Assembly: GCA_956465555.1 (NCBI GenBank) | Contig: OY101116.1 | Coordinates: 2,852,001 to 2,916,000 of the forward strand | From: Nitzschia sp. pyKryTriq1 | Taxonomy: Eukaryota > Bacillariophyta > Bacillariophyceae > Bacillariales > Bacillariaceae | DNA length: 64,000 bases | Direction of reading: 5' to 3' | Shown here: one piece after another, positions 20,609 to 30,880 of the stretch | Layout of the letters: the number at the start of each line of letters is the position of its first letter | How positions within the stretch are numbered: the first letter of the stretch is position 1 | Position numbers and translations under genes: made by a program | The notes under the pieces: generated by a model | What the model saw: the letters and a program-made list of their open reading frames with translations, nothing else | The model's database searches: none | What the model was told of the DNA's origin: nothing

Positions 20609-23600
20609 ATGGGAAAGAACCCAGAAGATGACAAAGACAAGAGGGACATCCCTGTAAAGGTTGCAGGCGAAGGAGGCGAGAACAACTTTCTGGATCTTCT
20701 TCGAGCCTCAAATCCTGGAGCCTATCATGGCAACGAAAATGACGACACGTTGCGTGCAGGCAACGGAAGTGGACCGGCGGGGGGCGGCCATAGGCAAACT
20801 CCGAGCAATTTGTCGGACCTGTTTGACCCACCACCACCTCAAGATAACAACAGCTCCCTCAATGGTCAATTTTCTTATCCACCAAGCCCTGTTTCGCCTC
20901 CTTCCTCTGGCAGAATGAATGTTCACCCACCTGCAGGCGCCATGATGCCTCCTAGGCCCCCGCAGCCGAGCAGGCCTGCTGGCATTCACACTCGGAATCG
21001 TTCCGTTTCGTTCGACAAAGATGTTGTGATGCACCACAGACCAGTAAGCGATACTGTTTTACAACAGCCGACAGTGCTGGAAGGTCATGACGAAGGATCC
21101 ACGACGTCTCGTATCAGTGCCGCCACGAGGCCAACTCTGGGTGGCCGCACCATTTCCGTCAACCTCGGTCAACTGGGACGTATGGGCGGCAGACAGCAGT
21201 CCGCTAGAAAGCTCACCATTGATGATATTCTAGGTACTGGAAAGTACGAGTCGGAGGCGGAAACCAGTATTCTAAAGGCGCTGGAGGAACAGCAGTACCA
21301 GAATCATGCTGCGTCTTCGCAGCACCAGCGTTACCAGTCCGAAACATCCACAATTTTGAGTGGTGTGCCCGGGAATTTGGTGCATGATTTCTCAGAAGGA
21401 GATTCTGCGGGGGCAAAAAGTCCCGACGACTCGGCGATCAAGAGAAATCCCTCGAATGACGAGGACGACAGCAACACGCATTCAAGCCGCTCGTCCCAGA
21501 TGAAGCAACAGAGCACACCCCTTATCCACAGGGAGAGAGCGGCGCGAATGCAAAGCAACCACCGGAAGACCATGAGTGTTGAAGACCGACTGGCTGGACT
21601 GACTTTTGCAATGTGGAACATGGAAGACGATGATCAGCCTCATCTAGGAGCTTCTAGTGGGAAGTCGGGAGACCAATTTGGAAAGAATGTTTCCATCATC
21701 GCCAGCCATGAACTCCCCATGCCGCTCAGAAACCGTCTTGACACTGGGAGTTCCAACTTGGGTGGGGGGCTAGCAGCGGTTGAAGAGAGCGAGGAAGGAT
21801 CCTCCGACGACAACAAGGATGATTCCAGTACTGCTAGTGATGACGAAGATCCTAATGTATCTGCCGATGTCGAGTCAAATCGTCAGCCCGGCAGCCGCAA
21901 GCATCGAAAGAAACGAGAACGAAAGAATAAGCACAAACGCTCGAGCATGATAACTGGAGCTGCGGACAAACTCAAGGATGATTTGGATATCTGGAAGACG
22001 TTTTTCAGGCCGCGCCGCGAGCACATGATGTCGTACATGAAACGGATTATTTGCTGGGTGATGGTGCCCTTTATCGGCATCGCCGCGATTCTCTTTTACT
22101 TCGCCGACAATACTCCCACTGGAAAGGCTATTGACGGAGAGCCTGGTGACCGCGCCTCCGCATCCTGGTGGTTGCTGTTTGTGGTGCGACAAGTCGTCAC
22201 AGCCACCTTGGCTTTGGGTCTGCAGGTCTTCGTCATTGATTTTCTGTGCATAGGAACGAAGGGGATGCTGCGCCTGCTGGGGCCTCTTTTGACCTTGTTG
22301 GTGGTGCAGTCCAAAGGCTGGCCCTTTGTCGTATTTTGCTGGTCCGTTCTCGATTTTGGATTGCTATACGGAGACAATGACTTCGTAAAGCATTGGGGTT
22401 ATTGGCAAGACTTGGTTGGTCTCTTCAACGAAGAAAATCCAAGTGGAGGTGTCGTTGGCAGCGACTGGAACAAACGTGTGCTGCTCATTGGAGCTACTGT
22501 GAGCGTATTTGTTGCACTGAAACGGTTTTTGGTTGGTCTCCTTTTGGGGCGTCAAACATTCCGTAAGTTTTCAGAAGAAGAAAACATACATTCCAACTCT
22601 TCGATGATGCTCACGTTTTCATTCCTTTCCCTCTCTTAGATCACTATGGGGAACAGCTGGCAAAGATAATGAACAAAATGGTACTAATTGGTGAGGTGGC
22701 ACAGCTCTCCAAGAGAATATTAAAAAGCCACGCGTCGGTAAAACAAGGAAAGGCCTCTGTTGCTGCGTCGTAAGTCCTTATCCAAGCTCTTTCTCGAAGA
22801 ATCATAACGACTTGGCTTTCCCTCTCATCCCCCCAGCCATATATGTTCACAGGGACCTCGACAAAGAAATTCAGACAATCAAAGGGCTCACTATCTCCTA
22901 CGATGACGACGAAGACGATAATAATAGCGGATCCTTTACCACAGCGAAAACCTTGGGAACCGACAGATTGATCGATACGGGCAAGCGCGATCCACTTACT
23001 GGGAGCTTGGCAGCGTCAGAAAAAGCAAAGCTTATGCAACTGGTTGATCATTGGGAAGAACCCGACCGCCACGCAGCAAAGTTGGTGAGTGCAAGCATAT
23101 AGCCCCATGATAAAAGTCTCCAAGCTCCTACAGCACAACTCATCATCTTACATTGCATCGTTTCACAGACAAGCAACATTTCCATTTCTTCCGTCCTAAA
23201 ATTTCGAAATGCTCTAACATTTATCAGAAATGATTACCCGTTTTCGTACGCCTTCGGATTGGCCGACTCGAGAGAGTCTTGCATCGATTCGTCACAGGAA
23301 GTCTACAATCGGTTGCTGCTGGCATGCTCCTTGGAAGAACGAGTGTTGCAATTCGAGACGCTGGCGTTATGTGCCCTACGAGAAGACGGGACCATCGATC
23401 AGAGAAAAGCAAAAGAGCTTATCAGAGTCTTTCGACCAGACAGGGATGGGTGCCTATCCATCTTGGACTTCGTTAAAAGTACCGACGTGGTGTACAAGGA
23501 GTTTCGCCTTTTGCAGGCTTCTGTCGCAAACTCGTCCCAGATTGACAGGGCATTTGAGAATATCGTCAATATTATTTTCTACACGATCGTTGTCACAATC

Positions 23601-24647
23601 ATCATGTCGCAACTCGGATTGTAAGTGATCATGACCCTACAAAGGTGCTCTTTGAGTAACAAAAACACTCACATTGTCCCTACGTTTCCACCTCGCAGCG
23701 ATCCTTTTGCCCTTTTTCTTTCGCTGAGCAGTATTATCCTGGCTTTCGCATTCATGATTGGCTCGGCTAGTTCGAAGTACTTCGAAGGTCTTCTCTTCAT
23801 CCTAGTTCGCCGTCCCTATGGCATCGGGGATTTGATTCACACCAGCAATGTGGAGTCAAACACACACATCGACGGTTCCACCGGCTGGATGGTCCAACAC
23901 GTAACCTTGTTTGAGACTGTGGTAACTTGGTTACCCACTCAAGAAACTGCTAGTCTGTCTAACGGTTCGTTGGCGAATAGCCGAATTATCAACTGGGCCC
24001 GGAGCCCCAATGCTCGTTTCGTTATCTTCTTCGTCTGTCCCATCGAGACGAAGTACGAAACTCTAGAGCTCTTCAAACGCGCGGTGGAGGAATATATAAA
24101 GGTGAGTTGAAAAACTGCAAGCTGTTATCTCCAGATGGTGAGCCTGATCTTACACGCGCTCATGGTATGGTCCAAGGTTCGTCCACGTGAATGGTTGGCG
24201 TTCAATGCCTTTCGTGTAATCGGGGTCTTTGCCGACCAGGGATACATGAAAATCGAGGTGGTTGTACAGCACCGTGACTCCTGGTACGTACTGTATGGTT
24301 CGAAAATCTTGATCTTGCCGAGAGCCGTTGGGTGGTAATTGCTAACGTATGTCATCCTTCTTCTTATACAAAGGCAAAATATTGGGCAGATTTTGGACAG
24401 CAGAGGCAATTTCATCAGTTTCTGCCATGAAGTGCAAAAGATCCTGGGTATGGAATACCATGCACCACCTCTTCCGGTGGATCTATCTGGTGGTAACTTT
24501 GATAATGAAGGAAGGCTTGCCATAGAAAAGATTCAGGAGATGAAGGATTCGGCGAGCAACCGCGAAGCCGCCGAGAATGACATGGAGGCAAAAACTGATC
24601 TGTTCCGCTCCGCGGCCCAGGAACGTCACAATTTGAAAATTGGGTGA
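20609..24647 (+). CDS. MscS-family mechanosensitive channel with EF-hand (Msy1/2-like)
   Basis: Seven exons: 20609-22562, 22640-22769, 22853-23084, 23169-23620, 23699-24101, 24177-24283, 24374-24647. All junctions are in frame; 1183 aa. Start ATG 20609 (TTACCATGG). Residues 1-470 are a disordered cytosolic region with a Lys/Arg stretch (KHRKKRERKNKHKRSS). Membrane helices lie near 478-500, 520-550, 553-590 and 625-649. An EF-hand loop (FRPDRDGCLSILDF) is near residue 862. The pore region follows (IVNIIFYTIVVTIIMSQLGL, then LSLSSIILAFAFMIG) and the MscS beta-domain signature LVRRPYGIGDLI. Exon 6 supplies VRPREWLAFNAFRV, typical of fungal/protist MscS relatives. A 33-nt intron to an earlier AG (24134) is also in frame, but the 75-nt intron restores the expected KVRPREW junction. 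Expected role: osmotic or stretch-gated ion release, possibly in the ER as for fungal EF-hand MscS proteins, so Ca2+ control is plausible. Confidence 0.85.
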
Positions 24648-25550
24648 AAACGGTGGTACCCTAGCCTCAAGAAGAGGTTTTAGTTACATCTATCATCTTA
24701 GACTGCTCCCCTTAAAGTGGCTCTGGATGAGAGCCATTTACAATAAATTTTTCGTAGACCAAAGTCAGCAGTCCACTCTAGCGGGAGAAGCGTTACCGGT
24801 AGTAGCAACCAGCAACAGCATATCTTCGGAAATCTCTCGAACCAGTGAACCCACAAATTACAACATTTCTGGTTAGAATATTTGGAGTAGTAGTAACACC
24901 GATTCTTGGTCGTTCGGTCTCTCTGCTCTCTGGTGGAAAGCTTCGAAGGTGTTCTACCTGTACCTCATCGCAACGTTATCTACAAGGTTGTACTCGTAGT
25001 CTATTGAGACGACCAGAGAGAGGGATTTAGGGTACAATAGAGGGAGAGTCTGTAGTAGTGATGAAGTACCATTTGGTACTGACTGTCTGTACCGTATGTA
25101 GTAGTCTACCGGTAGAATGAATAGACGCACTATTCGTACTTGACTTTTGTGATGGTCTCTGTGGTTATTTTCTACTGTAAAAAAATTGCATTGCCGCCAT
25201 GCGCGCACGCAGAAGGTTATCGGCGATATCGTCATCGCTGCCGTCTGCATGCAGTCACACCAGCAGCGCGCCGGCCGGCCACCGAGCACGTCCGACGTGG
25301 TTCTCAGGTGCGTGGTGTTACAGTACGATAGCAAGTTGAGGTGATCGTTTTCTTCCTTCAGGCTTCTTGCTTTTCCTCCCTCTTTTCTTTCTTCGTCTTC
25401 TCATCATCCCGCGCAAAATCGTGGAGATTCTCAAGATTCTTCAACACACGCAAAAAACCCGCCAAAACGTCAAACGTCCTGTCAAGAAAACAGAAGCCGT
25501 GCTTGGCACAACACACAACACACAAAAGCAATAGCAACAGTTAATCAAAG
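24648..25550. other. Intergenic region
   Basis: Between the MscS-like gene and a doubtful small gene. Contains TACCGGTA motifs (near 24793 and 25107) and purine/pyrimidine tracts; the last 150 bp look like an A/C-rich 5' leader. No gene seen. Confidence 0.55.
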
Positions 25551-25967
25551 ATGAACTCTCAAGAATATGACCAATCTGGACGTCTCTCCAAGGAGGACGA
25601 GCTAATGATGATCAAACCAGCAAACAACATGAGCTGCGATAAGGCTGCTCCAGAACCTGAGACATCGGTAAGCAAGCTTCCGTCGGAATCGTGTCATTTC
25701 TGCGGAGTTCGAGTTGAGTCGTCCGAGAATCGATTCCGTAAGAGGTACTGGAAACCATCAAACTCCTCTTTTCTGCGAATTTCATATTCATTTCTTCGGT
25801 GCTTGTCATAATGACTTCATCTGTGTCTTCCGGTCCAAAATATTCTCACAACGCTGCTTTTGTTTCTCCAGATTCCGGGACACCTTTCTTCCACCCCCAC
25901 GAAGCACGATTTTATGCACCAGGAAAACATGAAAAAGATCGAAATGCCCAAAGCTTTCCAGTTGTGA
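25551..25967 (+). CDS. Possible small spliced gene, unknown product
   Basis: ATG 25551 follows an A/C-rich leader typical of this genome's 5' UTRs (AATCAAAGATGAAC). The first 39 codons (MNSQEYDQSGRLSKEDELMM...) end at a GTAAGC donor (25668). A strong polypyrimidine acceptor (TTTTGTTTCTCCAG) ends at 25871. Joining these gives a 70-aa protein ending KKIEMPKAFQL, with the stop at 25965-25967. An alternative donor, GTAAGAGG at 25738, would put exon 2 in another frame and extend the product to 26104. The first model's intron (204 nt) is longer than the 75-111 nt usual here. No family recognised. Confidence 0.3.
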
Positions 25968-26104
25968 GAGTAGAGGTGAAAATTTACGCAACCGCCTCAA
26001 GAAAGGAAAGGAGTAGTCGTTGGGTGAAGCTGGCTTGTCCCGCGTCGGCTGGTTTTGGGTACCATAGATTGGGAAAATCGAGAAACTGTTTTAGTCGGGC
26101 TTAG

Positions 26105-27442
26105 CCGCACCTAGTAGAGTTTAGTGGGATGACTGGATCGGTTGAATGGGGGGAGAAAGTTTGACAGAGAGCTTTGGTGCCAAAGTTCAGGCCTCTTTTT
26201 CGACGCTGGGTGAGTCGATTATAGAATTTAGAACATGTCACCTTCAATGTCACGGCAACGTGAATCAAACTGTTTCCGTCGATCACTGAAGTCTTTTGAA
26301 AGCGTAACAATATAACTGAGAAACCTTCCTGTAATTACATCATGTTGTACTTTATTCCCAGTATACTTGTCGCTCTATGGCTGAGGCCGTCCTCGCACAT
26401 TATACTGAATGGGTCAGCTCTTAGTGCCACCTCTTGGAAATGATCTCGTACAGAGAAAGGAGTAGTATTTTCCTGTCTCTTTATGTCTTCACACTTCTGT
26501 GGGGCAGCGACGCGATGGAAATCTAGCTAGGGTCCCTACTAGTGTGTCTTCGTCCCAGGAAATATCATTAGCACCGGTCGTCGTCCGTTGGCAACTATCG
26601 CCAGAGAGAGGAGAGAGAGAGAGAACTCGATATGCCTAAACTCTTGCATGTACATGGTTTCGCTCTCTAGAAATGATAGTAGATGACTTCTCTAAAGCAG
26701 CTCCTACTACTATCACTGGAAGAATCTCGTCCTCGTCGCCCTCTCATAGCTAGTAGAGCTACTACCGCCGAGAGTTCTTCCCGCCCCGTCCTCGTAGTAG
26801 TACCATGTCAGACGCTCCTTTCTACTACCTGGAGCTCTAGCTAGTAGTAGCTCTACTAGTAGTACTGTAGTAGAGAGAGTCGTCTTGTGAGGCACGAGAC
26901 ACGAGACGAGATGAGTGCCATCGTTCTTCATTCTCTCTTGTAGCTGTACCTGTACTGTACCGGTACTGGTTCGTATTGTACTCTCCCATACTGTACCAGG
27001 TACGGTACTCATACCTGTACGGTAACTGGTACCAGGTACAAGCCAATACCAAGGATAACGCCGGTAGCGGAGTTGTCCGTTGTCGTCCGTTTGCGCGCGA
27101 CTTTTTCTGGCTGTCTTCGCAACAACGGCGGGCCGCACGCACGCATGTTCGGCGACACAAAGCGAGGCGCGCTCGAAAATATGGCCGCAGTGCTCGCCAA
27201 TGAATATACAGATCCGAAAACAATCATGAACTGGCTGCTTTGCATCGACGGTTGGGTCCGCGCAGAGCACAGCTCCAGTACGTGTACCGCCGGTACTCGG
27301 ACGCACAGTACAAGTACTTGTACCTGCTGGCTGCTGGTAACTGCAGCAGCCCCCCTCTACAACAACGCTACATCTTTCTTCCACTGTATCCATACTACCG
27401 CGACTCAAATACAAAACACAACATAATAAAACTGCCTTCACC
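26105..27442. other. Repeat-rich intergenic region
   Basis: No supported gene. It carries many CTAGTAG/CTACTACT and GTACCGGTAC/GTACCTGTAC motifs (about 26820-27060), (GA)n near 26605-26622, and a leader rich in ACTACAACA directly before ATG 27443. Long open frames on both strands here arise from the repeats. Confidence 0.55.
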
Positions 27443-28432
27443 ATGAGAGTCCTTCTTGCCGTCGCTTTAGCCTTGGTCTCCGCCGATGCGGCCACTCGTG
27501 TGGCTGTCATTGAGCTTGGAAAGTCTGGAACTGTTCGCCGAACCACTGCGGTAAACGAGCAGACTTCGGCCGATGGTGTAACCTCGTTCTGGTCCTCCCT
27601 TCACGGATACGGGCGCAAGCTGCAGCATGCCGGTATGACTGTCGTCCCGGATCTCTTCAGCCGTCCCGAAAGCGGAGTTGTTATTGGATTGACTGGAGTT
27701 GATCTGGACAACATGCCCAACCTCAACGCCATGATGACCCGAAAGGAAAACGGTGTTGTTGGACACATGGAGGTTCACGGACAACAGTGCAACAAGATGC
27801 TGGGCAGCGTCAAGGGCGTGCAAGAGGTCAAGTCCTCTGGCCTGTCGTCGACCTTCGAGACCCAGGCGGCTCAATTTGGAATCTCTGCCATGAAAACGGA
27901 GGTGACCTCTGAGAACGCCAGTGATCTGGACATGCAGATCGCTGCGATGATCCAAAAGGCTGATGAGGAAGCCAAGAACTCCGGTACCTCCGTGGTCCTG
28001 CACCTTGTTGTGGAAGAAGACGATGGTGCCGCCCGCCGCCGACGCCTCGCTCGTCGTCTTCAAGATGAAGACGGTGAAGGAGAGGGCGAAGGTGAAGGTG
28101 AAGGTGAAGGCCAACAAGAAGATAACCAAGGAGAAAACAATCAAGGAGAGGAACAAGGAGAAAACCAGCAAGACGGAAATGCCGACGGTGATGCTGATGG
28201 CAACGGCCAACAGTACAACGGATATTACGGTTACGGTTACTACAACGCTTATGGCGAGTGGGTTACCCCTTACAAGACCATGTTCCAAATTCAATACTTC
28301 AACGTTGTCTTGTGGACCAGTATTGGTTTGGTTGGTACACTCTTCTTCAGTCTGTATCTCTTTGTCTACATGCCACTTATGGCGGATACTCTGCTATTTG
28401 GAGAATCCGCCAAGGTTGCGCACGATGACTAG
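27443..28432 (+). CDS. ATP6AP2 (prorenin receptor)-like V-ATPase accessory membrane protein
   Basis: 329 aa, intronless, ATG 27443 (TTCACCATGAGA). Type I layout: signal peptide (MRVLLAVALALVSADA), a lumenal domain of about 185 residues, a dibasic block RRRRLARRLQ (residues about 197-206) that could be a furin-like site, and then a low-complexity stretch with GE repeats and N/Q/G. One membrane helix near residues 283-310 begins YFNVVLW, and a short tail ends GESAKVAHDD. The FNxVLW start of the helix, the adjacent proline/methionine turn, and the short tail after a processed lumenal domain recall ATP6AP2, an assembly factor of the vacuolar H+-ATPase. The lumenal domain itself is not clearly recognisable, so the assignment rests mainly on the C-terminal third. 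Confidence 0.5.
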   Translation: MRVLLAVALALVSADAATRVAVIELGKSGTVRRTTAVNEQTSADGVTSFWSSLHGYGRKLQHAGMTVVPDLFSRPESGVVIGLTGVDLDNMPNLNAMMTRKENGVVGHMEVHGQQCNKMLGSVKGVQEVKSSGLSSTFETQAAQFGISAMKTEVTSENASDLDMQIAAMIQKADEEAKNSGTSVVLHLVVEEDDGAARRRRLARRLQDEDGEGEGEGEGEGEGQQEDNQGENNQGEEQGENQQDGNADGDADGNGQQYNGYYGYGYYNAYGEWVTPYKTMFQIQYFNVVLWTSIGLVGTLFFSLYLFVYMPLMADTLLFGESAKVAHDD

Positions 28433-28847
28433 CTCTTACCGGTATAAATCAGTACTTTCTTTACCTACACCCTCTGTCGTCTAGTGGAAGTACTTTTACG
28501 CTAGCTCATCGCATTACAGAACCTCCCCTGCAGACTTGAGAATCCCGGTAGTTCCACGTACCAGGTACCCACAGACTTGCCGAATATGGCGATGATATGG
28601 ATGGTGCGTCGCTCTACAATTTCCCAATATGAATCGAAGTTATAGTTCTACTACAAGTAGCGCAGAAATCCGCAGCTTTGCCAAGAAAGCGACTGTGCAT
28701 TTTTTAGTTCCTGTTTGAAGATTTTAAATGTAACCGAGACCTAAAAACGTTTTAAAGTAACATTTCCCCTCAACTCTGGGCATGTAACGGGATGATATCA
28801 CTATATAGAGTACGACAGAGCTTGGAAGGACAGCCGGGAAACTACTC
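28433..28847. other. Convergent intergenic region
   Basis: Between two 3' ends; contains CACGTACCAGGTACC-type palindromes near 28557. No gene seen. Confidence 0.6.
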
Positions 28848-29745
28848 CTATACAGGTTTTCCAGCCACACTACACAGAGGGGAGAAAGTGAGCCAAAAGT
28901 TGAATGTGAGACATACAGTAGTACTTTGCCACAACGGGAAACTTGTAAAATCTCTTTGATTTCTCGCAACGTTTGCTACATACCTGACAAGATTTATACA
29001 GTACCGATTTCCTCTGCGATCCGGTAAGTTGTGGCCAAGATGGGTACCATCCACCGAGACGGTCTCACCCGAGCTTTTCAGCACTCGCACATTTTCCCAC
29101 ACGACCTATATACGAATTATCGAATTATAATAGAAATAACGTCAGCAATGAGGTGCTTGCAAGAATTCGGAGACGCGAATGTGTCCCACTTTATCGAAAG
29201 TCAGGACTTACCTCTTGGTCACGAAACGATGGCCAGCCATGTACTTCCGATTCCTGAATGAATTCTTCGGGGGAACGCCCGATTGGTGCTACGAAAAGTG
29301 GCTTGCCCGTGACAGAGTCGTAGAAAGTCACAGGTCCCTTTGCATTTAGGACAATGTCTTCAAAGTCAGTTGATCGAAAGTATCCTCCCATCTCCGCAAA
29401 GTGGCGATTGAAGTTCGTGATCTTGTCGGCTAGTTTGTTCGATACACCGTAGAGCAGGTCGCTTTGAACAGGCTGCTCGCTGGTACCATGGGTTTTGGGG
29501 CTCATGATGGATTCATCACCGTACGTGATTTTCCCACCGATTTCGAAAGCATTACTCTTGATGGGCGAGACAAGAGACGCAGCAACAACAGCACCAGCAG
29601 ATTGAAGAAAGTTTCGGCGGGAAGCCTCGTTCGAAAAATTCTTTGTCAACGCGGGATATTGCACTTTTTGTTGCGCTCCTGGCAGGTTAAATGCAAGACC
29701 GGTCGCCGCCAGAGAGAAAGTCAAAGATAAAAGAAGGAGCTTCAT
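28848..29745 (-). CDS. MsrB-like domain protein with plastid and Tat (thylakoid-lumen) signals
   Basis: Three exons: 29745-29212, 29105-28984, 28869-28848 (donors GTAAGT and GTATGT; in frame); 225 aa. N-terminus: signal peptide and diatom plastid motif (LAATGLAF/NLPG), then a second signal with twin arginines and a hydrophobic core (RRNFLQSAGAVVAASLV), i.e. a Tat-type lumen signal ending near SNAF. The mature part has VTFYDSVTGKPLF, HGWPSF, and after splicing VSVDGTHLGHNLPDRRGNRYCIN. HGWPSF, the H-L-G-H motif and RYCIN with its catalytic-position Cys are hallmarks of peptide-methionine-(R)-S-oxide reductase (SelR/MsrB). The zinc-binding CxxC pairs of classical MsrB are absent, and the protein ends soon after the active-site Cys (LVSVAGKPV). 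It may be a specialised lumenal reductase or a non-canonical relative. Confidence 0.7.
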
Positions 29746-30138
29746 CGTAAGTCGTTCTTTCGATCTAAAAGTGGAAAGAGGTCATCTACATGAAATTTGG
29801 TAGAACTCAGTTCGTTGGCATCGACGACTGACATGGTGTGGATCTTCTACTGCTACTTACTACTCGTACCGGTATGAGTGGTCTGGTACAGTACTGTATG
29901 TACTACCGTACGGTACTACTGTAGCTTTCGCCGTTTTCTGTTTGCTGACTGCGCCTGAACGATGTTGGCGATGCGACGGAGTGACTCAGTCGAATCAGTC
30001 AACTTTGATAGGTCAGATCGTCCCCCTTTTATCCCCCTACGTGTACCGGCACGAACCCCTGTTGTTGTATGTATTCGTAACTTCTGCAGGAACCACAGTG
30101 ATGACAGTATACGATTCTGAGCTTTCATTCGTGCTACA
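29746..30138. promoter_or_regulatory. Upstream region of the MsrB-like gene
   Basis: Directly upstream of the minus-strand ATG at 29745. Contains TACCGGTA and GTACAGTACTGTA palindromes (29865-29920). The right part, from about 30070, may already belong to the retroelement remnant. Confidence 0.35.
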
Positions 30139-30310
30139 TTGAATGATGTCGACGTATTCGCTGCTGACATTCGAAATGCATACATTCAAGCACCATCATC
30201 ACGAAAGGATTTTATCGTATGCGGTCCCGAGTTTGGACTTGTATGCAGATTGAAATTCCTCGATGGGTTGCAATTCCCAGGACATGTTGTATTAACAACA
30301 ATCGTATGTA

Positions 30311-30342
<32 letters not shown>

Positions 30343-30591
30343 GACAAACGTGGCTGACCGACCCAGTCACGTTTGAGGGGAGTGTTTTGATGCCATGACC
30401 GTGAGGTCACAACTGGCGATACGGCGGTTGGCGATACAGACGTCTTGTTTCTTGGCGAGCCTGCGTGCATTCTCCCTCCGAGCTTGATAACCCTTATAAT
30501 ATTATTCTTTACCTGACTTTGTCAACGCTTTTACATGTAATGACATTACTATCTGTACGAATTCGTCACCGACGTACGAGGTATTTTAACA
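30139..30591 (+). mobile_element. Degenerate Ty1/copia remnant: RT fragment, polypurine tract and candidate 3' LTR
   Basis: Positions 30139-30243 encode NDVDVFAADIRNAYIQAPSS followed by KDFIVCGPEFG, the start of copia reverse transcriptase (the D-x-x-N-A-Y-[IL] block). The frame then leaves recognisable RT and runs into an AT microsatellite (about 30306-30342). At 30374-30382 there is a polypurine tract (TGAGGGGAG) directly followed by TGTTTTGATGCC... This candidate LTR ends near 30591 in ...TTTTAACA, giving TGTT/AACA ends and about 209 bp. Integrase, most of RT and RNase H are missing, so this is an internally deleted copy. The LTR lies about 290 bp upstream of the next gene. Confidence 0.65.
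30306..30342. repeat. AT microsatellite within the copia remnant
   Basis: (TA)n with a few GTA interruptions, lying between the RT fragment and the polypurine tract at what may be the internal deletion junction. Confidence 0.9.
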
Positions 30592-30880
30592 GCAGTATCA
30601 CGCACTTCAAACTTTTGGGTATCTGTCTGTCTGTCTGCGTCTGTCTGGCTCACGAAACCCAAACCAAAACGTCATCTCGCGGAAAAAATGACTCCAAAAA
30701 AACACATCATCGTCGATCATCGATCTTCGCAAAAAATCGCAATAGTCTACCCAGACTTTGCGAGAAAAGAAGCAATCATCAGCGATTGACCGTGCGTCGG
30801 AAAAGTCACCACAATTCAATCCTTTGGTACGTACCATTACACACTGCTGTTGTCTCTGAAAATCGGTACAGCATCGAAAA

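Noticed and set aside
22769-22837. Acceptor CCCCCCAG at 22836 for exon 3 of the MscS-like gene
   Set aside because: Despite its good pyrimidine tract it shifts the frame to an early stop; the TTCACAG acceptor at 22852 keeps the frame.
24102-24134. A 33-nt intron in the MscS-like gene
   Set aside because: In frame, but far shorter than other introns and inserts 14 residues. The AG at 24176 gives a 75-nt intron and the family's expected YIKVRPREW junction.
26713-27546. Minus-strand ORF of 277 codons before and into the gene at 27443
   Set aside because: Built from CTAGTAG/TACCGG intergenic repeats, rich in Arg/Thr/Tyr/Val, with no recognisable domain; overlaps the sense gene's start.
27467-28294. 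Minus-strand ORF (275 codons) opposite the ATP6AP2-like gene
   Set aside because: Mirror of the sense reading frame; Val/Leu/Ser-rich with no features.
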